NCBI RefSeq assembly: GCF_002904335.1
Contig: NZ_PPHF01000123.1
Span: forward strand, 153,156-217,155
DNA length: 64,000 bases
Source: Amycolatopsis sp. CA-126428
GTDB lineage: Bacteria; Actinomycetota; Actinomycetes; Mycobacteriales; Pseudonocardiaceae
Direction: 5' to 3'
In this document: positions 1 to 8,034 of the stretch, one piece after another
Layout of the letters: every line of letters starts with the position of its first letter
How positions within the stretch are numbered: position 1 is the stretch's first letter
The notes under the pieces: generated by a model
Databases searched by the model: none
The model's input: only the letters and a program-made list of their open reading frames with translations
Told to the model about the DNA's origin: nothing
Position numbers and translations under genes: made by a program

Positions 1-105
1 GCGAGCCTGAGCACTGCGGACCGCGACCGGCTCGCGGCGCTGCTGGGCACGATCGTCCGGGAGAACCAAGCCCCGACGGTCTTCCTCGACGCCCTTCAGC
101 CCTGA
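1..105 (+). CDS. C-terminal end of a probable MarR-family regulator (partial)
   Basis: Only the last 34 residues are in the window; the frame is open from base 1 to the TGA at 103-105. The LSTADRDRLAALLGTIV stretch resembles the last dimerisation helix of MarR-type winged-helix regulators, where a leucine-rich helix follows a Ser/Thr-x-x-[ED]-R turn. No DNA-binding domain is visible, so the family call rests on this tail alone. It runs convergently into accE and overlaps its 3' end by 10 nt. Confidence 0.45.
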   Translation, partial: ASLSTADRDRLAALLGTIVRENQAPTVFLDALQP

Positions 106-317
106 GGCAGACCCGAAGCGCGCCAAGCACCTTCGCCGGGGTGAAGCGGCCGACGCAGCGAAGCGGCGTGATCGCCCCACCACGACGAACGCGGCTTCGG
201 CTTCTCCGGCGCCTTCGCGGCCGACGCCGCGGCGACGACCGCCGTCAGCGCCGCCAGCTCGGCGTCGCTCGGGTTTCCGTGGACCACCCGCAGGAGGGGC
301 TTCTTTTCCTCGCTCAC
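96..317 (-). CDS. accE: Acyl-CoA carboxylase epsilon subunit
   Basis: A 73-residue protein with the hallmark of actinobacterial acyl-CoA carboxylase epsilon subunits: an early VVHGNPSDAELAALTAV segment, then an Ala/Pro/Lys-rich linker and a basic Trp-containing tail (RSSWWGDH). Epsilon subunits help the biotinylated alpha and carboxyltransferase beta subunits assemble into active propionyl/acetyl-CoA carboxylase. The GTG start overlaps the accD stop as GTGA, so the two are translationally coupled. Length and position directly after accD are both typical of the family. Confidence 0.85.
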   Translation of the reverse strand: MSEEKKPLLRVVHGNPSDAELAALTAVVAAASAAKAPEKPKPRSSWWGDHAASLRRPLHPGEGAWRASGLPQG

Positions 318-1951
318 AGCGGGATGTTCCCGTGCTTCTTGGGCGGCAGCGATTCCCGCTTGTTCCGCAGCAGCGACAACGCCCGCGCGACGTGGCCGCG
401 GGTGTGCGCCGGCACGATCACCGAGTCGACGTACCCCCGCTCCGCCGCCGCGTACGGGTTCAGCAGCGTGTCCTCGTACTCCTGGATCAGCTCGGCGCGG
501 AGCTGGTCCACGTCGCGGCCCTCGTTGGCCGCGTTGGCCAGGGTCTTGCGGTGGACGATGTTCGCCGCGCCCTGGGCACCCATCACCGCGACCTGCGCGG
601 TCGGCCAGGCCAGGTTGATGTCCGCGCCGAGGTGCTTCGACCCCATGACGTCGTACGCGCCGCCGTAGGCCTTGCGCGTGATGATCGTGACCAGCGGGAC
701 CGTCGCCTCCGCGTAGGCGTAGATCAGCTTCGCGCCGCGGCGGATGATGCCGTTCCACTCCTGCTCGGTGCCCGGGAGGAAGCCCGGGACGTCGACGAAG
801 GTCAGCACCGGGATGTTGAAGGCGTCGCAGGTGCGGACGAACCGCGCGGCCTTCTCGGACGCGTCGATGTCGAGGCAGCCGGCGAACTGTGTCGGCTGGT
901 TCGCCACCACGCCGACGCTCTGGCCGTCGACGCGGCCGAAACCGACGATGATGTTCGGCGCGAACAGCTCGTGGACCTCGAGGAAGTCGCCGTCGTCGAC
1001 GACCCGGGTGATCACCTCGTGCATGTCGTACGGGGTGTTCGGCGAGTCCGGGATGATCGTGTCGAGCTCACGGTCGGCGTCGGTGACGTCGTCGAAGAAC
1101 CCGGGCCGCTCGGCGGGCGGCTCGAACACCGGCGCGTCCGACAGGTTGTTCTGCGGCAGGTAGGAGAGCAGTTCCTTGACGTAGGCGATGGCGTCTTCGT
1201 CGTCGGAACCGAGGTAGTGCGCGACGCCGGACTTCGTGTTGTGGGTGCGGCCGCCGCCGAGCTCCTCGAAGGTGACGTCCTCGCCGGTGACCGTCTTGAC
1301 GACGTCCGGGCCGGTGATGAACATCTGCGAGGTCTCGTCGACCATCACGACGAAGTCGGTCAGCGCGGGGGAGTAGACGTGCCCGCCCGCGTTCGCGCCC
1401 ATGATCAGCGAAATCTGCGGGATGACGCCGGAGGCCTGCACGTTGCGGCGGAAGATCTCGCCGTAGAGGCCGAGCGAGACGACACCCTCCTGGATGCGCG
1501 CGCCGCCGCCCTCGTTGATGCCGACGATCGGGCGTCCGGTCTTGATCGCCAGGTCCATCACCTTGACGATCTTCTCGCCGTACACCTCGCCGAGGCTGCC
1601 GCCGAAGACGGTGACGTCCTGGCTGAACACGCACACCGGACGGCCGTCGATGGTGCCGTAGCCGGTGACGACGCCGTCGCCGTAGGGCCGGTTCTTCTCC
1701 TGGCCGAAGTTGGTCGAGCGGTGCCGGGCCAGCTCGTCGAGCTCGACGAACGAGTTCTCGTCGAGCAGCAGCTCGATCCGCTCGCGCGCGGTCTTCTTGC
1801 CCTTGGCGTGCTGCTTCTCCACCGCACGGGCCGAACCGGCGTGCACCGCCTCGTCGTACCGGCGGTAGAGGTCGGCCAGCTTGCCGGCCGTGGTGTGGAT
1901 GTCCGGTTCATCCTCGGGCGGCGTCCCGAGCGGCTCCGTCGCACTGCTCAT
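314..1951 (-). CDS. accD: Acyl-CoA (propionyl-CoA) carboxylase carboxyltransferase beta subunit
   Basis: A 545-residue cytoplasmic carboxyltransferase that moves CO2 from carboxybiotin to propionyl- or acetyl-CoA, making (methyl)malonyl-CoA for fatty-acid, mycolate-type and polyketide synthesis. Both crotonase-like halves are present: the N-half has the glycine-rich oxyanion motif GGGARIQEGV and the C-half has ITRKAYGGAYDVMGS, which binds carboxybiotin. Length matches AccD5/PccB. The alpha subunit is not in the window; accE follows in the same transcript and the ligase that would biotinylate the complex, birA, is at 22.7 kb. In mycobacteria, as recalled, accD5 and birA are direct neighbours. 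The exact acyl-CoA preference cannot be read from sequence. Confidence 0.93.
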   Translation of the reverse strand: MSSATEPLGTPPEDEPDIHTTAGKLADLYRRYDEAVHAGSARAVEKQHAKGKKTARERIELLLDENSFVELDELARHRSTNFGQEKNRPYGDGVVTGYGTIDGRPVCVFSQDVTVFGGSLGEVYGEKIVKVMDLAIKTGRPIVGINEGGGARIQEGVVSLGLYGEIFRRNVQASGVIPQISLIMGANAGGHVYSPALTDFVVMVDETSQMFITGPDVVKTVTGEDVTFEELGGGRTHNTKSGVAHYLGSDDEDAIAYVKELLSYLPQNNLSDAPVFEPPAERPGFFDDVTDADRELDTIIPDSPNTPYDMHEVITRVVDDGDFLEVHELFAPNIIVGFGRVDGQSVGVVANQPTQFAGCLDIDASEKAARFVRTCDAFNIPVLTFVDVPGFLPGTEQEWNGIIRRGAKLIYAYAEATVPLVTIITRKAYGGAYDVMGSKHLGADINLAWPTAQVAVMGAQGAANIVHRKTLANAANEGRDVDQLRAELIQEYEDTLLNPYAAAERGYVDSVIVPAHTRGHVARALSLLRNKRESLPPKKHGNIPL

Positions 1952-2006
1952 GCCACGGGAGCTTAACTACTTGTCGGTCACTTGGCGTGTGGCGTAGGCA
2001 ACGTCC

Positions 2007-2792
2007 ATGGAGATCCGGACCCTCGCCGCCGCCGACCTGCCCGCCTGCTTCGATCTGGCCGAGTCCCGCTCGTGGCCGCGGGAACCACCGAAGTGGCGGC
2101 TGCTGCACGAGGTCGGCCGGGTGTTCGGGGTGGCCGCCCCGGACGGCGACGGCCTGGCGGCGGCCGCCGTCCTGGTGCCGTTCGGCTCGGTGGCGTCGAT
2201 CTCGATGGTGCTGGTCGCACCTCGCTACGAGCGGCAGGGCCTGGGGCGCGCGATCACCGCGCACGCCGTCGCGGCGGCGGGGGACCGGGTCGTCTGGCTG
2301 CACGCGTCGAAGTTCGGGCGGCCGTTGTACGAATCGATGGGGTTCGCCGCCGACGGCGGTTGCCAGGGTCACACCGGGACGTTCGCTGACGACGGCGGCC
2401 CGGGTGCTTCGCCCGGTTCGCTGTCCGACGTCTTCGCGCTGGACCTCGCGGCTCAGGGTGTCGACCGGCGGCCACTGCTGGAACGGCTGGGCACGCCCTT
2501 CGTGGTCGACGGTGGCTTCGCGTTCGGGACGGACATCGGCCACGTGACGGTGATCGGCCCGGTCGCCGCGGCGACCGAGGAGCAGGCGCGGCGGCTGATC
2601 CGCGGGGTGGCGCGGTCGGCGCCGGGCGAGGTGCGGGTGGACCCGGACCACCGGTTTCCCGGCCTGACGACGTGGATCCGCGAACGCGGGCTGGTCGCGG
2701 GTGCCCCGGCGCCGCGGCTGGTCCTGGACGGCCGTCCGCTGCCCGGTGATCCGTCGATGCGGTTCGCCCCGTTCACCCGGGCGGTGGGGTGA
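2007..2792 (+). CDS. GNAT-family N-acetyltransferase, two-domain
   Basis: A 261-residue protein whose N-half is a GNAT acetyl-CoA-binding domain: the motif-A segment VAPRYERQGLGRA (about residues 71-83) carries the R/Q-x-x-G-x-G pyrophosphate loop, and LYESMGF (near 111-117) is the usual motif-B ending. The C-half (about 140-260) looks like a second, degenerate GNAT fold, as in YitH-type enzymes. The substrate is unknown. It is divergent from accD, with 55 nt between the starts, and its 3' end overlaps the next minus-strand gene by 20 nt. No operon partner is evident. Confidence 0.8.
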   Translation: MEIRTLAAADLPACFDLAESRSWPREPPKWRLLHEVGRVFGVAAPDGDGLAAAAVLVPFGSVASISMVLVAPRYERQGLGRAITAHAVAAAGDRVVWLHASKFGRPLYESMGFAADGGCQGHTGTFADDGGPGASPGSLSDVFALDLAAQGVDRRPLLERLGTPFVVDGGFAFGTDIGHVTVIGPVAAATEEQARRLIRGVARSAPGEVRVDPDHRFPGLTTWIRERGLVAGAPAPRLVLDGRPLPGDPSMRFAPFTRAVG

Positions 2793-3453
2793 GGGGTTCG
2801 CCGGTCACCGCGTCCAGGTACGTCACGCGCAGAAAGGTGATCTTCGAGCCCGGGATGACGACCCGCCGCCAGTCCTCGCCGATGACCTTCGTTCCCGCGT
2901 CGTTCTCGCAGGTCAGTGCCTCGCCCTCGAGGACCAGCTCACGGTCGGCCAGCGGGCCCGTCGGCGTGTACGAGCGGACGTACCCGTAGAACGACGTGCC
3001 GTTCTCCAGCTGCGCGTGCGCCCACGCGCGGCTTCCCCCGGGCCGGTCCGTGCGCAACGCCTGGGCCCACGCCGAGCCCTGCCGGACCGTGGCCGCTTCG
3101 CCGCGTCGGCGAGCGAAGAACGCTTCGAACGCGGTCGCGAGCGCGCCCGCCACGGCCAGCTCGACGGCGACGCTGACGACGATCAGCGTCAGGTGCTCGC
3201 GCGCGTAGGCCTCGCCGCGGGTCAGCCAGCCCACCGGGCTGACGAACAACCGGGCGCCGGCCGCCTGCACCGCCGTCATGAGCAGCACGGAGACCAGCGT
3301 GAAAACGAGACTGCCGAGGGCGACGCGGGAAGCCTCGCGGAACGCCGTCTCCTGGTGACGGCCGCGGCGGCGTTCGCGGCGCAGCTCGAACACGATGCCC
3401 GGCGCCACGAGGGCCAGGAACCCGGCGAGCGCGCCCAGGGTCTGGGGGATCAC
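2773..3453 (-). CDS. Membrane protein of DUF6338 type
   Basis: A 226-residue protein starting at GTG. It has a hydrophobic N-terminal segment (TLGALAGFLALVAPGIVF), further hydrophobic segments around residues 45-68 and 88-112, and a soluble C-terminal half with LENGTSFYGYVRSYTP and the ending SKITFLRVTYLD. This architecture, and in particular the small C-terminal beta-rich domain, resembles the DUF6338 family of actinobacterial membrane proteins of unknown function. The 3' end overlaps the GNAT gene. It follows a small proline-rich gene on the same strand by 6 nt, so the two are probably co-transcribed. Confidence 0.6.
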   Translation of the reverse strand: MIPQTLGALAGFLALVAPGIVFELRRERRRGRHQETAFREASRVALGSLVFTLVSVLLMTAVQAAGARLFVSPVGWLTRGEAYAREHLTLIVVSVAVELAVAGALATAFEAFFARRRGEAATVRQGSAWAQALRTDRPGGSRAWAHAQLENGTSFYGYVRSYTPTGPLADRELVLEGEALTCENDAGTKVIGEDWRRVVIPGSKITFLRVTYLDAVTGEPLTPPPG

Positions 3454-3459
3454 GACGGC

Positions 3460-3660
3460 TCAGCCGGTCGGCCCACCGCGGCGGGGCGGGGGTCCGTCCT
3501 CCGAGTCGAGCTCGCGCATCGGCTGGTACGGGCCGTGGGGGACCCCGTCATAGGTGCCGTCCGAGCCGGGATGCGTCACCTGCTCCCAGTCCTCGTCCGG
3601 CGGCAGGAGCGGCGGCGGGAGGAGCTCGTCCTCGCCCGGCTCGCGACGTTCGGTGCTCAT
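3460..3660 (-). CDS. Small proline/acid-rich hypothetical protein
   Basis: 66 residues, hydrophilic, with a Pro-rich stretch (ELLPPPLLPPDEDWEQ) and no membrane segment or Cys. The ATG at 3660 is chosen over the upstream in-frame ATG at 3690 because a GAGGGGGA ribosome-binding site sits just before it. I do not recognise the family. It lies directly upstream of the DUF6338-type membrane gene with a 6-nt gap; an accessory cytoplasmic partner is possible but nothing in the sequence shows this. Confidence 0.55.
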   Translation of the reverse strand: MSTERREPGEDELLPPPLLPPDEDWEQVTHPGSDGTYDGVPHGPYQPMRELDSEDGPPPRRGGPTG

Positions 3661-3695
3661 CGCATTCCCCCTCGTGATCGGCCGCTCCACCCTAC

Positions 3696-4343
3696 TCAGG
3701 ACGCTGTCGGCCGGACCAGCCCGGATTCGTACGCCGCGATCACCAGCTGCGCCCGATCGCGGGCCGCGAGCTTGTGCAGCAGCCGGCCGATGTGCGTCTT
3801 CACCGTCGCGATGCCCAGGTGCAGGCGCGCCGCGATCTCGTCGTTCGACAGGCCGCGGGCGATCAGCGACAGCACCTCCTGCTCGCGGGCCGTCACGCCG
3901 TCCAGCCGGGTCACCGGGCCCGACGGCAGGCGGGCGAACTCCGCGACCAGGCGCCGCGTCACCGACGGTGCCAGCAGCGCGTTGCCGGACGCCACGACGT
4001 CGATCGCCGCCAGCAGGTCCGCCGGGCGGGTGTCCTTCAGGAGGAACCCGCTCGCGCCCGCGCGCAGCGCCGAATAGACATACTCGTCGAGGTCGAACGT
4101 CGTCAGCATCAGCACCCGGACGTCGGTTTCCGCGCAGATCCGGCGGGTCGCCTCGATGCCGTCCATCTCCGGCATCCGGACGTCCATGAGCACGACGTCC
4201 GGCCGCTCGACGCGGGTCAGGGCCACCGCCTCGGCGCCGTCGGACGCCTCGCCGACGACTTCGAGGCCCGGTGCGCTGTCGACCAGCACCCGGAAGCTCC
4301 CGCGCAGCAAGGCTTGGTCGTCGGCGATCAGGACGCGGGTCAT
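3696..4343 (-). CDS. NarL/FixJ-type response regulator
   Basis: 215 residues: a receiver domain (1-120) with the acidic pair in LIADDQALLRG, the phosphoacceptor Asp in VVLMDVRMPEMDG and the conserved Lys in FLLKD, then a LuxR-type helix-turn-helix near 148-205 (LSNDEIAARLHLGIATVKTHIGRLL). It should act as a DNA-binding regulator phosphorylated by the kinase encoded directly upstream; the two genes overlap by 4 nt (ATGA), so they are translationally coupled. The target genes are unknown. Confidence 0.92.
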   Translation of the reverse strand: MTRVLIADDQALLRGSFRVLVDSAPGLEVVGEASDGAEAVALTRVERPDVVLMDVRMPEMDGIEATRRICAETDVRVLMLTTFDLDEYVYSALRAGASGFLLKDTRPADLLAAIDVVASGNALLAPSVTRRLVAEFARLPSGPVTRLDGVTAREQEVLSLIARGLSNDEIAARLHLGIATVKTHIGRLLHKLAARDRAQLVIAAYESGLVRPTAS

Positions 4344-5446
4344 CGGGCCGTCACCGGTGCTTCGTAGGGCAGCCGCGCGAAGACGCGGAAGCCGGTTTCG
4401 CCGGGCGCCGCGGAGAATTCACCCGCGTAGACCGCGACGCGTTCGCGCATCCCGATCAGCCCGTGGCCGGGGACGACCTCGCCGCCGCGGCCGTCGTCGA
4501 GCACTTCGATCGCCACCTCGCCGTCGCCGCCGGTGACGTGGATCCGGCACGTCGCCGCGTCCGCGTGCTTGACCACGTTGGTCAGCGCCTCCTGCACGAT
4601 CCGGTACACCGACTGGCCGACCCCGCCCGGCAGCTCGGTGAGGCCGTCGACGACCAGGTCGACGGCGGGACCCGCCTGCTGCGCGCGTTCGGCGAGCGCC
4701 CGCAGGTCGTCGAGCGACGGCGCGGGCGCCAGCGCCGGGACGCCGGTGCCGTCGCGCAGCACGCCGAGCACGCGCCGCAGCTCGGCCAGGGTCTCGCGGC
4801 TGGTCTCTTCGATGACGCGCAGCGCGTCGCGGGCCTGGTCGGGCTGTTCCAGGGCGACGTGGTTCCCGACCGCCGCCTTCACCGCGATCAGGCTCATGCT
4901 GTGCGCGACGACGTCGTGCATCTCCCGCGCGGTCCGCAGCCGTTCCGCCGAAACCGCTTGCTGGGCATGGGTTTCGCGCTCGATCGCGGCGTGCTCGCGG
5001 CGGCCGTGGACGGCGATGCCGAGTGCGAACCCGACGATCAGCGCCGACGCGCCGAAGTTCACCGTCGTCGCCGAGCTCGGGTTCGGTACCACGACGCCGA
5101 CCACGCCGACGCCGACCAGCCCGGCCGCGAACCCGACCCGGGTCGCCCGGGTGCCCTGGGCCACCACGAAGGTGTACAGCGCACAACCCGCCGCCACGAC
5201 GGCGATCGCCAGCACCGGGCCGCCGATCGGCACCGCCGCCGCGGTCATCACCAGCGACAGGATGTAGGCGGGCCGCGGCCACCAGCGCCGCAGCAGGATC
5301 GGCACGACGCTCCCCACGAGGATGGTCCAGCCGAGCCAGGCGGGCAGCCACAGCGGCAGCGTCCAGGCGCCGGCGGCGAGGTTGCCCCCGGCCCCCAGGG
5401 TCAGCACCAGGACGGCCAGCACGTCCAGAACGACGCGAATGCGCAT
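4340..5446 (-). CDS. Membrane sensor histidine kinase (HisKA_3 type)
   Basis: 368 residues with about five predicted membrane helices in the first 150 residues and almost no extracytoplasmic domain, so it is likely an intramembrane-sensing kinase. The H-box AREMHDVVAHSMSLI places the phospho-His near residue 180, followed by an HATPase domain with N-box ALTNVVKHA and G-box DDGRGGEV...GHGLIGMRERV. This is the DesK/LiaS-like class that pairs with NarL regulators, and the cognate regulator follows with a 4-nt overlap. The signal is unknown. Confidence 0.92.
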   Translation of the reverse strand: MRIRVVLDVLAVLVLTLGAGGNLAAGAWTLPLWLPAWLGWTILVGSVVPILLRRWWPRPAYILSLVMTAAAVPIGGPVLAIAVVAAGCALYTFVVAQGTRATRVGFAAGLVGVGVVGVVVPNPSSATTVNFGASALIVGFALGIAVHGRREHAAIERETHAQQAVSAERLRTAREMHDVVAHSMSLIAVKAAVGNHVALEQPDQARDALRVIEETSRETLAELRRVLGVLRDGTGVPALAPAPSLDDLRALAERAQQAGPAVDLVVDGLTELPGGVGQSVYRIVQEALTNVVKHADAATCRIHVTGGDGEVAIEVLDDGRGGEVVPGHGLIGMRERVAVYAGEFSAAPGETGFRVFARLPYEAPVTAR

Positions 5447-5480
5447 GAACCGACCGTAATGCGGACCTCCGGCCCGCGCG

Positions 5481-6278
5481 TCAACCTTGGGTCGGATGCT
5501 CCGCGTAATGCTTCTTCACGGCTTCGACGCGCTCGGGCGGCCAGTCCGGCAAGGTGACGCCGTGGGTGGCGGCGAACAGCTTGTCCAGCTGCTCGTGGCG
5601 CCGGGCCAGCTGCGCCGGGACGTCGTCGCCGGCCGCTTCGGTGAACTCGACCCGGGTGCCTTCGGCGGGGTCTTGGAGCACGTGCCAGCCGGGTTCGTCC
5701 GGCAGCAGGGCCCGGACTTCGTCCACCGGCTTCCAGACGAGGTCGCGGCGGAAGCGGATCGTGCCGTCGTCGAGGACTTCGCCGTCGTCGAGGCCGAATT
5801 CCTCCACATAGGACGCCATCCGCGCGTGCCATTCCTGCGGTTGCGCGAAGTCCTGCCCGGCCAGGCGGGCGGCGAGCGCGTCGAGGCAGGCGTCCCAGCC
5901 CGCGGCGGTGCGGCCCGCGGCGAGCTTCGCGATCGCCGGGTCGCCGCGGCCGAAGGTGTGGGTGAACTCCAGGAGGCTGCCGTCGCCGTCGGGGGAGATC
6001 AGCCAGCGCAGGGTGTCGTCGTTCCAGACGAAGGTGAACTCGCGCGGCGGGTCGGCGGTGACGACCCGCCCGGTCGTCGTGTCGTCCTGGCCGGGGAAGG
6101 TGAACCGGATCGCGCCGCCGGCGCGCAGTTCCACGTCGACCTTCGCGGGGAACCAGTGCTCGAGCTCCGCCGGGTTGGTGATGGCGTGCCAGACCTTCTC
6201 GGGCGCGTGCTTCAGACGGCGCTCCAGCCGGAGCGCCGGGCGTTCGCCGTCGGTCTGCAGCTTCGCTCGTCCGGACAC
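5481..6278 (-). CDS. SRPBCC (AHSA1-type) lipid/START-fold protein
   Basis: 265 residues. The N-terminal 140 or so form an activator-of-Hsp90-ATPase-like (AHSA1) SRPBCC domain: ERRLKHAPEKVWHAITNPAELEHWFPA is its classic beginning, and LLEFTHTF its typical strand. The C-terminal 120 residues look like a second degenerate copy. These proteins bind hydrophobic ligands in a cavity; the ligand is unknown. A MarR-type regulator is encoded 55 nt upstream on the same strand, with a palindromic element in between. Confidence 0.8.
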   Translation of the reverse strand: MSGRAKLQTDGERPALRLERRLKHAPEKVWHAITNPAELEHWFPAKVDVELRAGGAIRFTFPGQDDTTTGRVVTADPPREFTFVWNDDTLRWLISPDGDGSLLEFTHTFGRGDPAIAKLAAGRTAAGWDACLDALAARLAGQDFAQPQEWHARMASYVEEFGLDDGEVLDDGTIRFRRDLVWKPVDEVRALLPDEPGWHVLQDPAEGTRVEFTEAAGDDVPAQLARRHEQLDKLFAATHGVTLPDWPPERVEAVKKHYAEHPTQG

Positions 6279-6302
6279 GCGTTCCTCCTGTGGGTTGCCT
6301 GT

Positions 6303-6333
6303 CCCGGTATATAACCACTGAGGAATATACGGG
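6303..6333. promoter_or_regulatory. Imperfect palindrome upstream of the SRPBCC gene (operator candidate)
   Basis: The 55-nt gap between the SRPBCC start and the MarR stop holds CCCGGTATAT, an 11-nt A-rich spacer, then AATATACGGG: arms that pair except for one extra G. Its A+T content stands out from the surrounding GC-rich DNA. It is a plausible operator for the neighbouring MarR protein; this is inferred from position and symmetry only. Confidence 0.4.
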
Positions 6334-6750
6334 TCAAGCGCCGCGGACGGCGGCGACGGCGGCGGCGAGCTCCGGGTCGCTCGCGGCCTTGTCGAGCGCG
6401 GTCCGCAGCACCGCGCAGTACGTCGGTTCGGTTTCGCTGTAGCGCTTGCGGCCGGTGTCGGTGATCACCGAGTAGACGCCACGGCGGTCGTCTTCGCACA
6501 GGTCGCGGATGGTCAGGCCGGCGTCTTCCAAGCGGGCGCACATCCGGCTGACCGAGCTCTGGTTGAGGCCGATCGCGTCGGCGAGCTCCTGCATCCGCAG
6601 GCCACCGCGGGGGCCCGCGACCAGCTTGCCGAGGGCGCGGTACTCGGACAGGCCGAGCCCGTGGCGCCGCTGCAGCGCTTTGGCGAGTTCCTGCTCGATC
6701 CGGGCGTGCAGCACGAGCACGCGGCCCCAGGCCAGTTCGTCGACGGTCAT
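6334..6750 (-). CDS. MarR-family transcriptional regulator
   Basis: 138 residues with a MarR winged helix: recognition region LADAIGLNQSSVSRMCARLEDAGL (about 56-79) followed by the wing signature CEDDRRGVYSVIT (D-x-R-R-G), and flanking dimerisation helices. MarR proteins are usually ligand-responsive repressors of adjacent genes. The divergent flavin-reductase-type gene (start 6829) and the downstream SRPBCC gene both have palindromes in front of them, so this regulator may control both. No Cys residue is placed as in OhrR-type oxidant sensors. Confidence 0.88.
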   Translation of the reverse strand: MTVDELAWGRVLVLHARIEQELAKALQRRHGLGLSEYRALGKLVAGPRGGLRMQELADAIGLNQSSVSRMCARLEDAGLTIRDLCEDDRRGVYSVITDTGRKRYSETEPTYCAVLRTALDKAASDPELAAAVAAVRGA

Positions 6751-6796
6751 TTCCGGCCTCCTCTTGACGCCAGGATAGTCCAGGGACAGTATTTAT

Positions 6797-6814
6797 ATGT
6801 ACATGCAAGTACAT
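6797..6814. promoter_or_regulatory. Perfect palindrome between divergent MarR and oxidoreductase genes
   Basis: ATGTAC-N6-GTACAT is an exact inverted repeat of 6-nt arms, located 15 nt before the ATG at 6829 and 46 nt before the MarR start. The flanking TATTTATATG is AT-rich and may include the -10 region of the rightward promoter. Size and position fit a MarR operator, in which case the regulator would repress both directions. Confidence 0.6.
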
Positions 6815-6828
6815 CGAGAGGGGTGGAC

Positions 6829-7392
6829 ATGAGTGACCGCAGCTTCCTGTTCCTGGTCGGCGCCGCGCGGGCCGGGGGCAACACCGAAATGCTGGCCAGG
6901 CTGGCGGCCAAAGAACTGCCCAAGGACGTCGAGCAGCGGTGGGTCCGGCTGCCCGAGGTGCCGCTGCCGCCGTTCGAGGACCGCCGCCACGGCGCCGGTT
7001 CGCACCCGGAGCCCGGCGAGAACGAGCAGCTGCTGATGGATGCCACCTTCGCGGCGACCGACATCGTGATCGTGTCGCCGGTGTACTGGTACTCGGTGGC
7101 GGCGAGCGTGAAGCTCTACCTCGACTACTGGTCGGGCTGGATGCGGCTGCCGGTGGAGTTCAAGCCGCGGATGCGCGGCAAGACGCTGTGGGGCGTAAGC
7201 GTCTTGAGCGAGACGGCGCGCGAGGCCCAGCCGCTGATCGGCACGCTGGAACTGTGCGCCGAGTACCTGAGCATGAACTGGGGCGGCGTCCTGCTCGGCA
7301 ACGGCAGCCGCCCCGGCGACGTGCTCGTGGACACCGACGCGACGGCGGCCGCGCGAACGTTCTTCGCCGGGGCGGACCTGGTCACCGTCTAG
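6829..7392 (+). CDS. NAD(P)H-dependent FMN reductase / flavodoxin-fold oxidoreductase
   Basis: 187 residues with a flavodoxin-like fold of the NADPH-dependent FMN reductase family: N-terminal phosphate loop FLVGAARAGGNTEMLARLA, and the PVYWYSVAASVKLYLDYW segment (about 86-103) that packs on the flavin. The ATG at 6829 is preceded by GAGAGGGG as ribosome-binding site. Enzymes of this type reduce quinones, nitro- or azo-compounds; the substrate is unknown. The divergent MarR gene and the palindrome in between suggest induction by a small aromatic or electrophilic molecule. The 3' end overlaps the following TetR gene tail-to-tail by 4 nt. Confidence 0.82.
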   Translation: MSDRSFLFLVGAARAGGNTEMLARLAAKELPKDVEQRWVRLPEVPLPPFEDRRHGAGSHPEPGENEQLLMDATFAATDIVIVSPVYWYSVAASVKLYLDYWSGWMRLPVEFKPRMRGKTLWGVSVLSETAREAQPLIGTLELCAEYLSMNWGGVLLGNGSRPGDVLVDTDATAAARTFFAGADLVTV

Positions 7393-7961
7393 GTCAGGAC
7401 GTCCTTCGCGATCAGGCGCAGACCGCGGACCAGGTCGGCGCCCGACGGCGCGTGGTCCGGGTCGATCAGCCACTGGAGCATCACGCCCGACAGCAGGGCC
7501 TGGTGCACCGTGCCGGCGGCCCGGGCCTCGGCGCTGCCGTCGTCGAGGCCCTGGAAGAGGTTCGCCAGGCCGTGGCGGGCCAGTTCGACGGCGTTCGCGA
7601 GCTGGGCGCGGACCTGCTCGTCGAGGTCCGGCTGGGCGCAGGCCTCGAAGCTCACCGCCCACATCCGGCGGTGCTCGCCGAACGACTCGATCACGCGCTG
7701 CCAGATCAGCTCGAAGCGCTCGGCCGGTGACGTGCCCGGCGGCGTCTGGACCTGCAGCGTTTTCGCCAGCGTTTCGCCCCACTCCTCGTTCGCCTCGATC
7801 AGTGCGGCGTTGAGCAGCGCCTCGCGCGAACCGAAGTGGTAGCCGATGGCCGCCATGCTCACGTTCGCCGCCGAGGCCAGGTCTCGCACCGTCGTGCGGG
7901 CGTAGCCCTTCTCGTACAGGCAGCGCTTGGCGCCCGCCAGCAGTGACTCCTTGTTGCCCAT
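7389..7961 (-). CDS. TetR-family transcriptional regulator
   Basis: 190 residues: TetR HTH at about 5-50 (GYARTTVRDLASAANVSMAAIGYHFGSREALLNAAL) with the typical Y-H-F-x-S-K/R-E-x-L signature, followed by a helical ligand-binding domain. It is divergent from the FAD monooxygenase gene (73 nt between starts), its most likely target, and convergent with the FMN-reductase gene. The inducer is unknown. Confidence 0.88.
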   Translation of the reverse strand: MGNKESLLAGAKRCLYEKGYARTTVRDLASAANVSMAAIGYHFGSREALLNAALIEANEEWGETLAKTLQVQTPPGTSPAERFELIWQRVIESFGEHRRMWAVSFEACAQPDLDEQVRAQLANAVELARHGLANLFQGLDDGSAEARAAGTVHQALLSGVMLQWLIDPDHAPSGADLVRGLRLIAKDVLT

Positions 7962-8034
7962 GCCTCGAGCCTAGCACGAACGTCTTAGGCGAACGCCTTG
8001 CGCGGTCGCCCAAATCGGGGTTACCGTTCCCGGC

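Noticed and set aside
332..1966. Long open frame antisense to accD
   Set aside because: Typical shadow frame of a high-GC gene: Arg/Val/Asp-rich with no motif, while the opposite strand encodes a complete carboxyltransferase.
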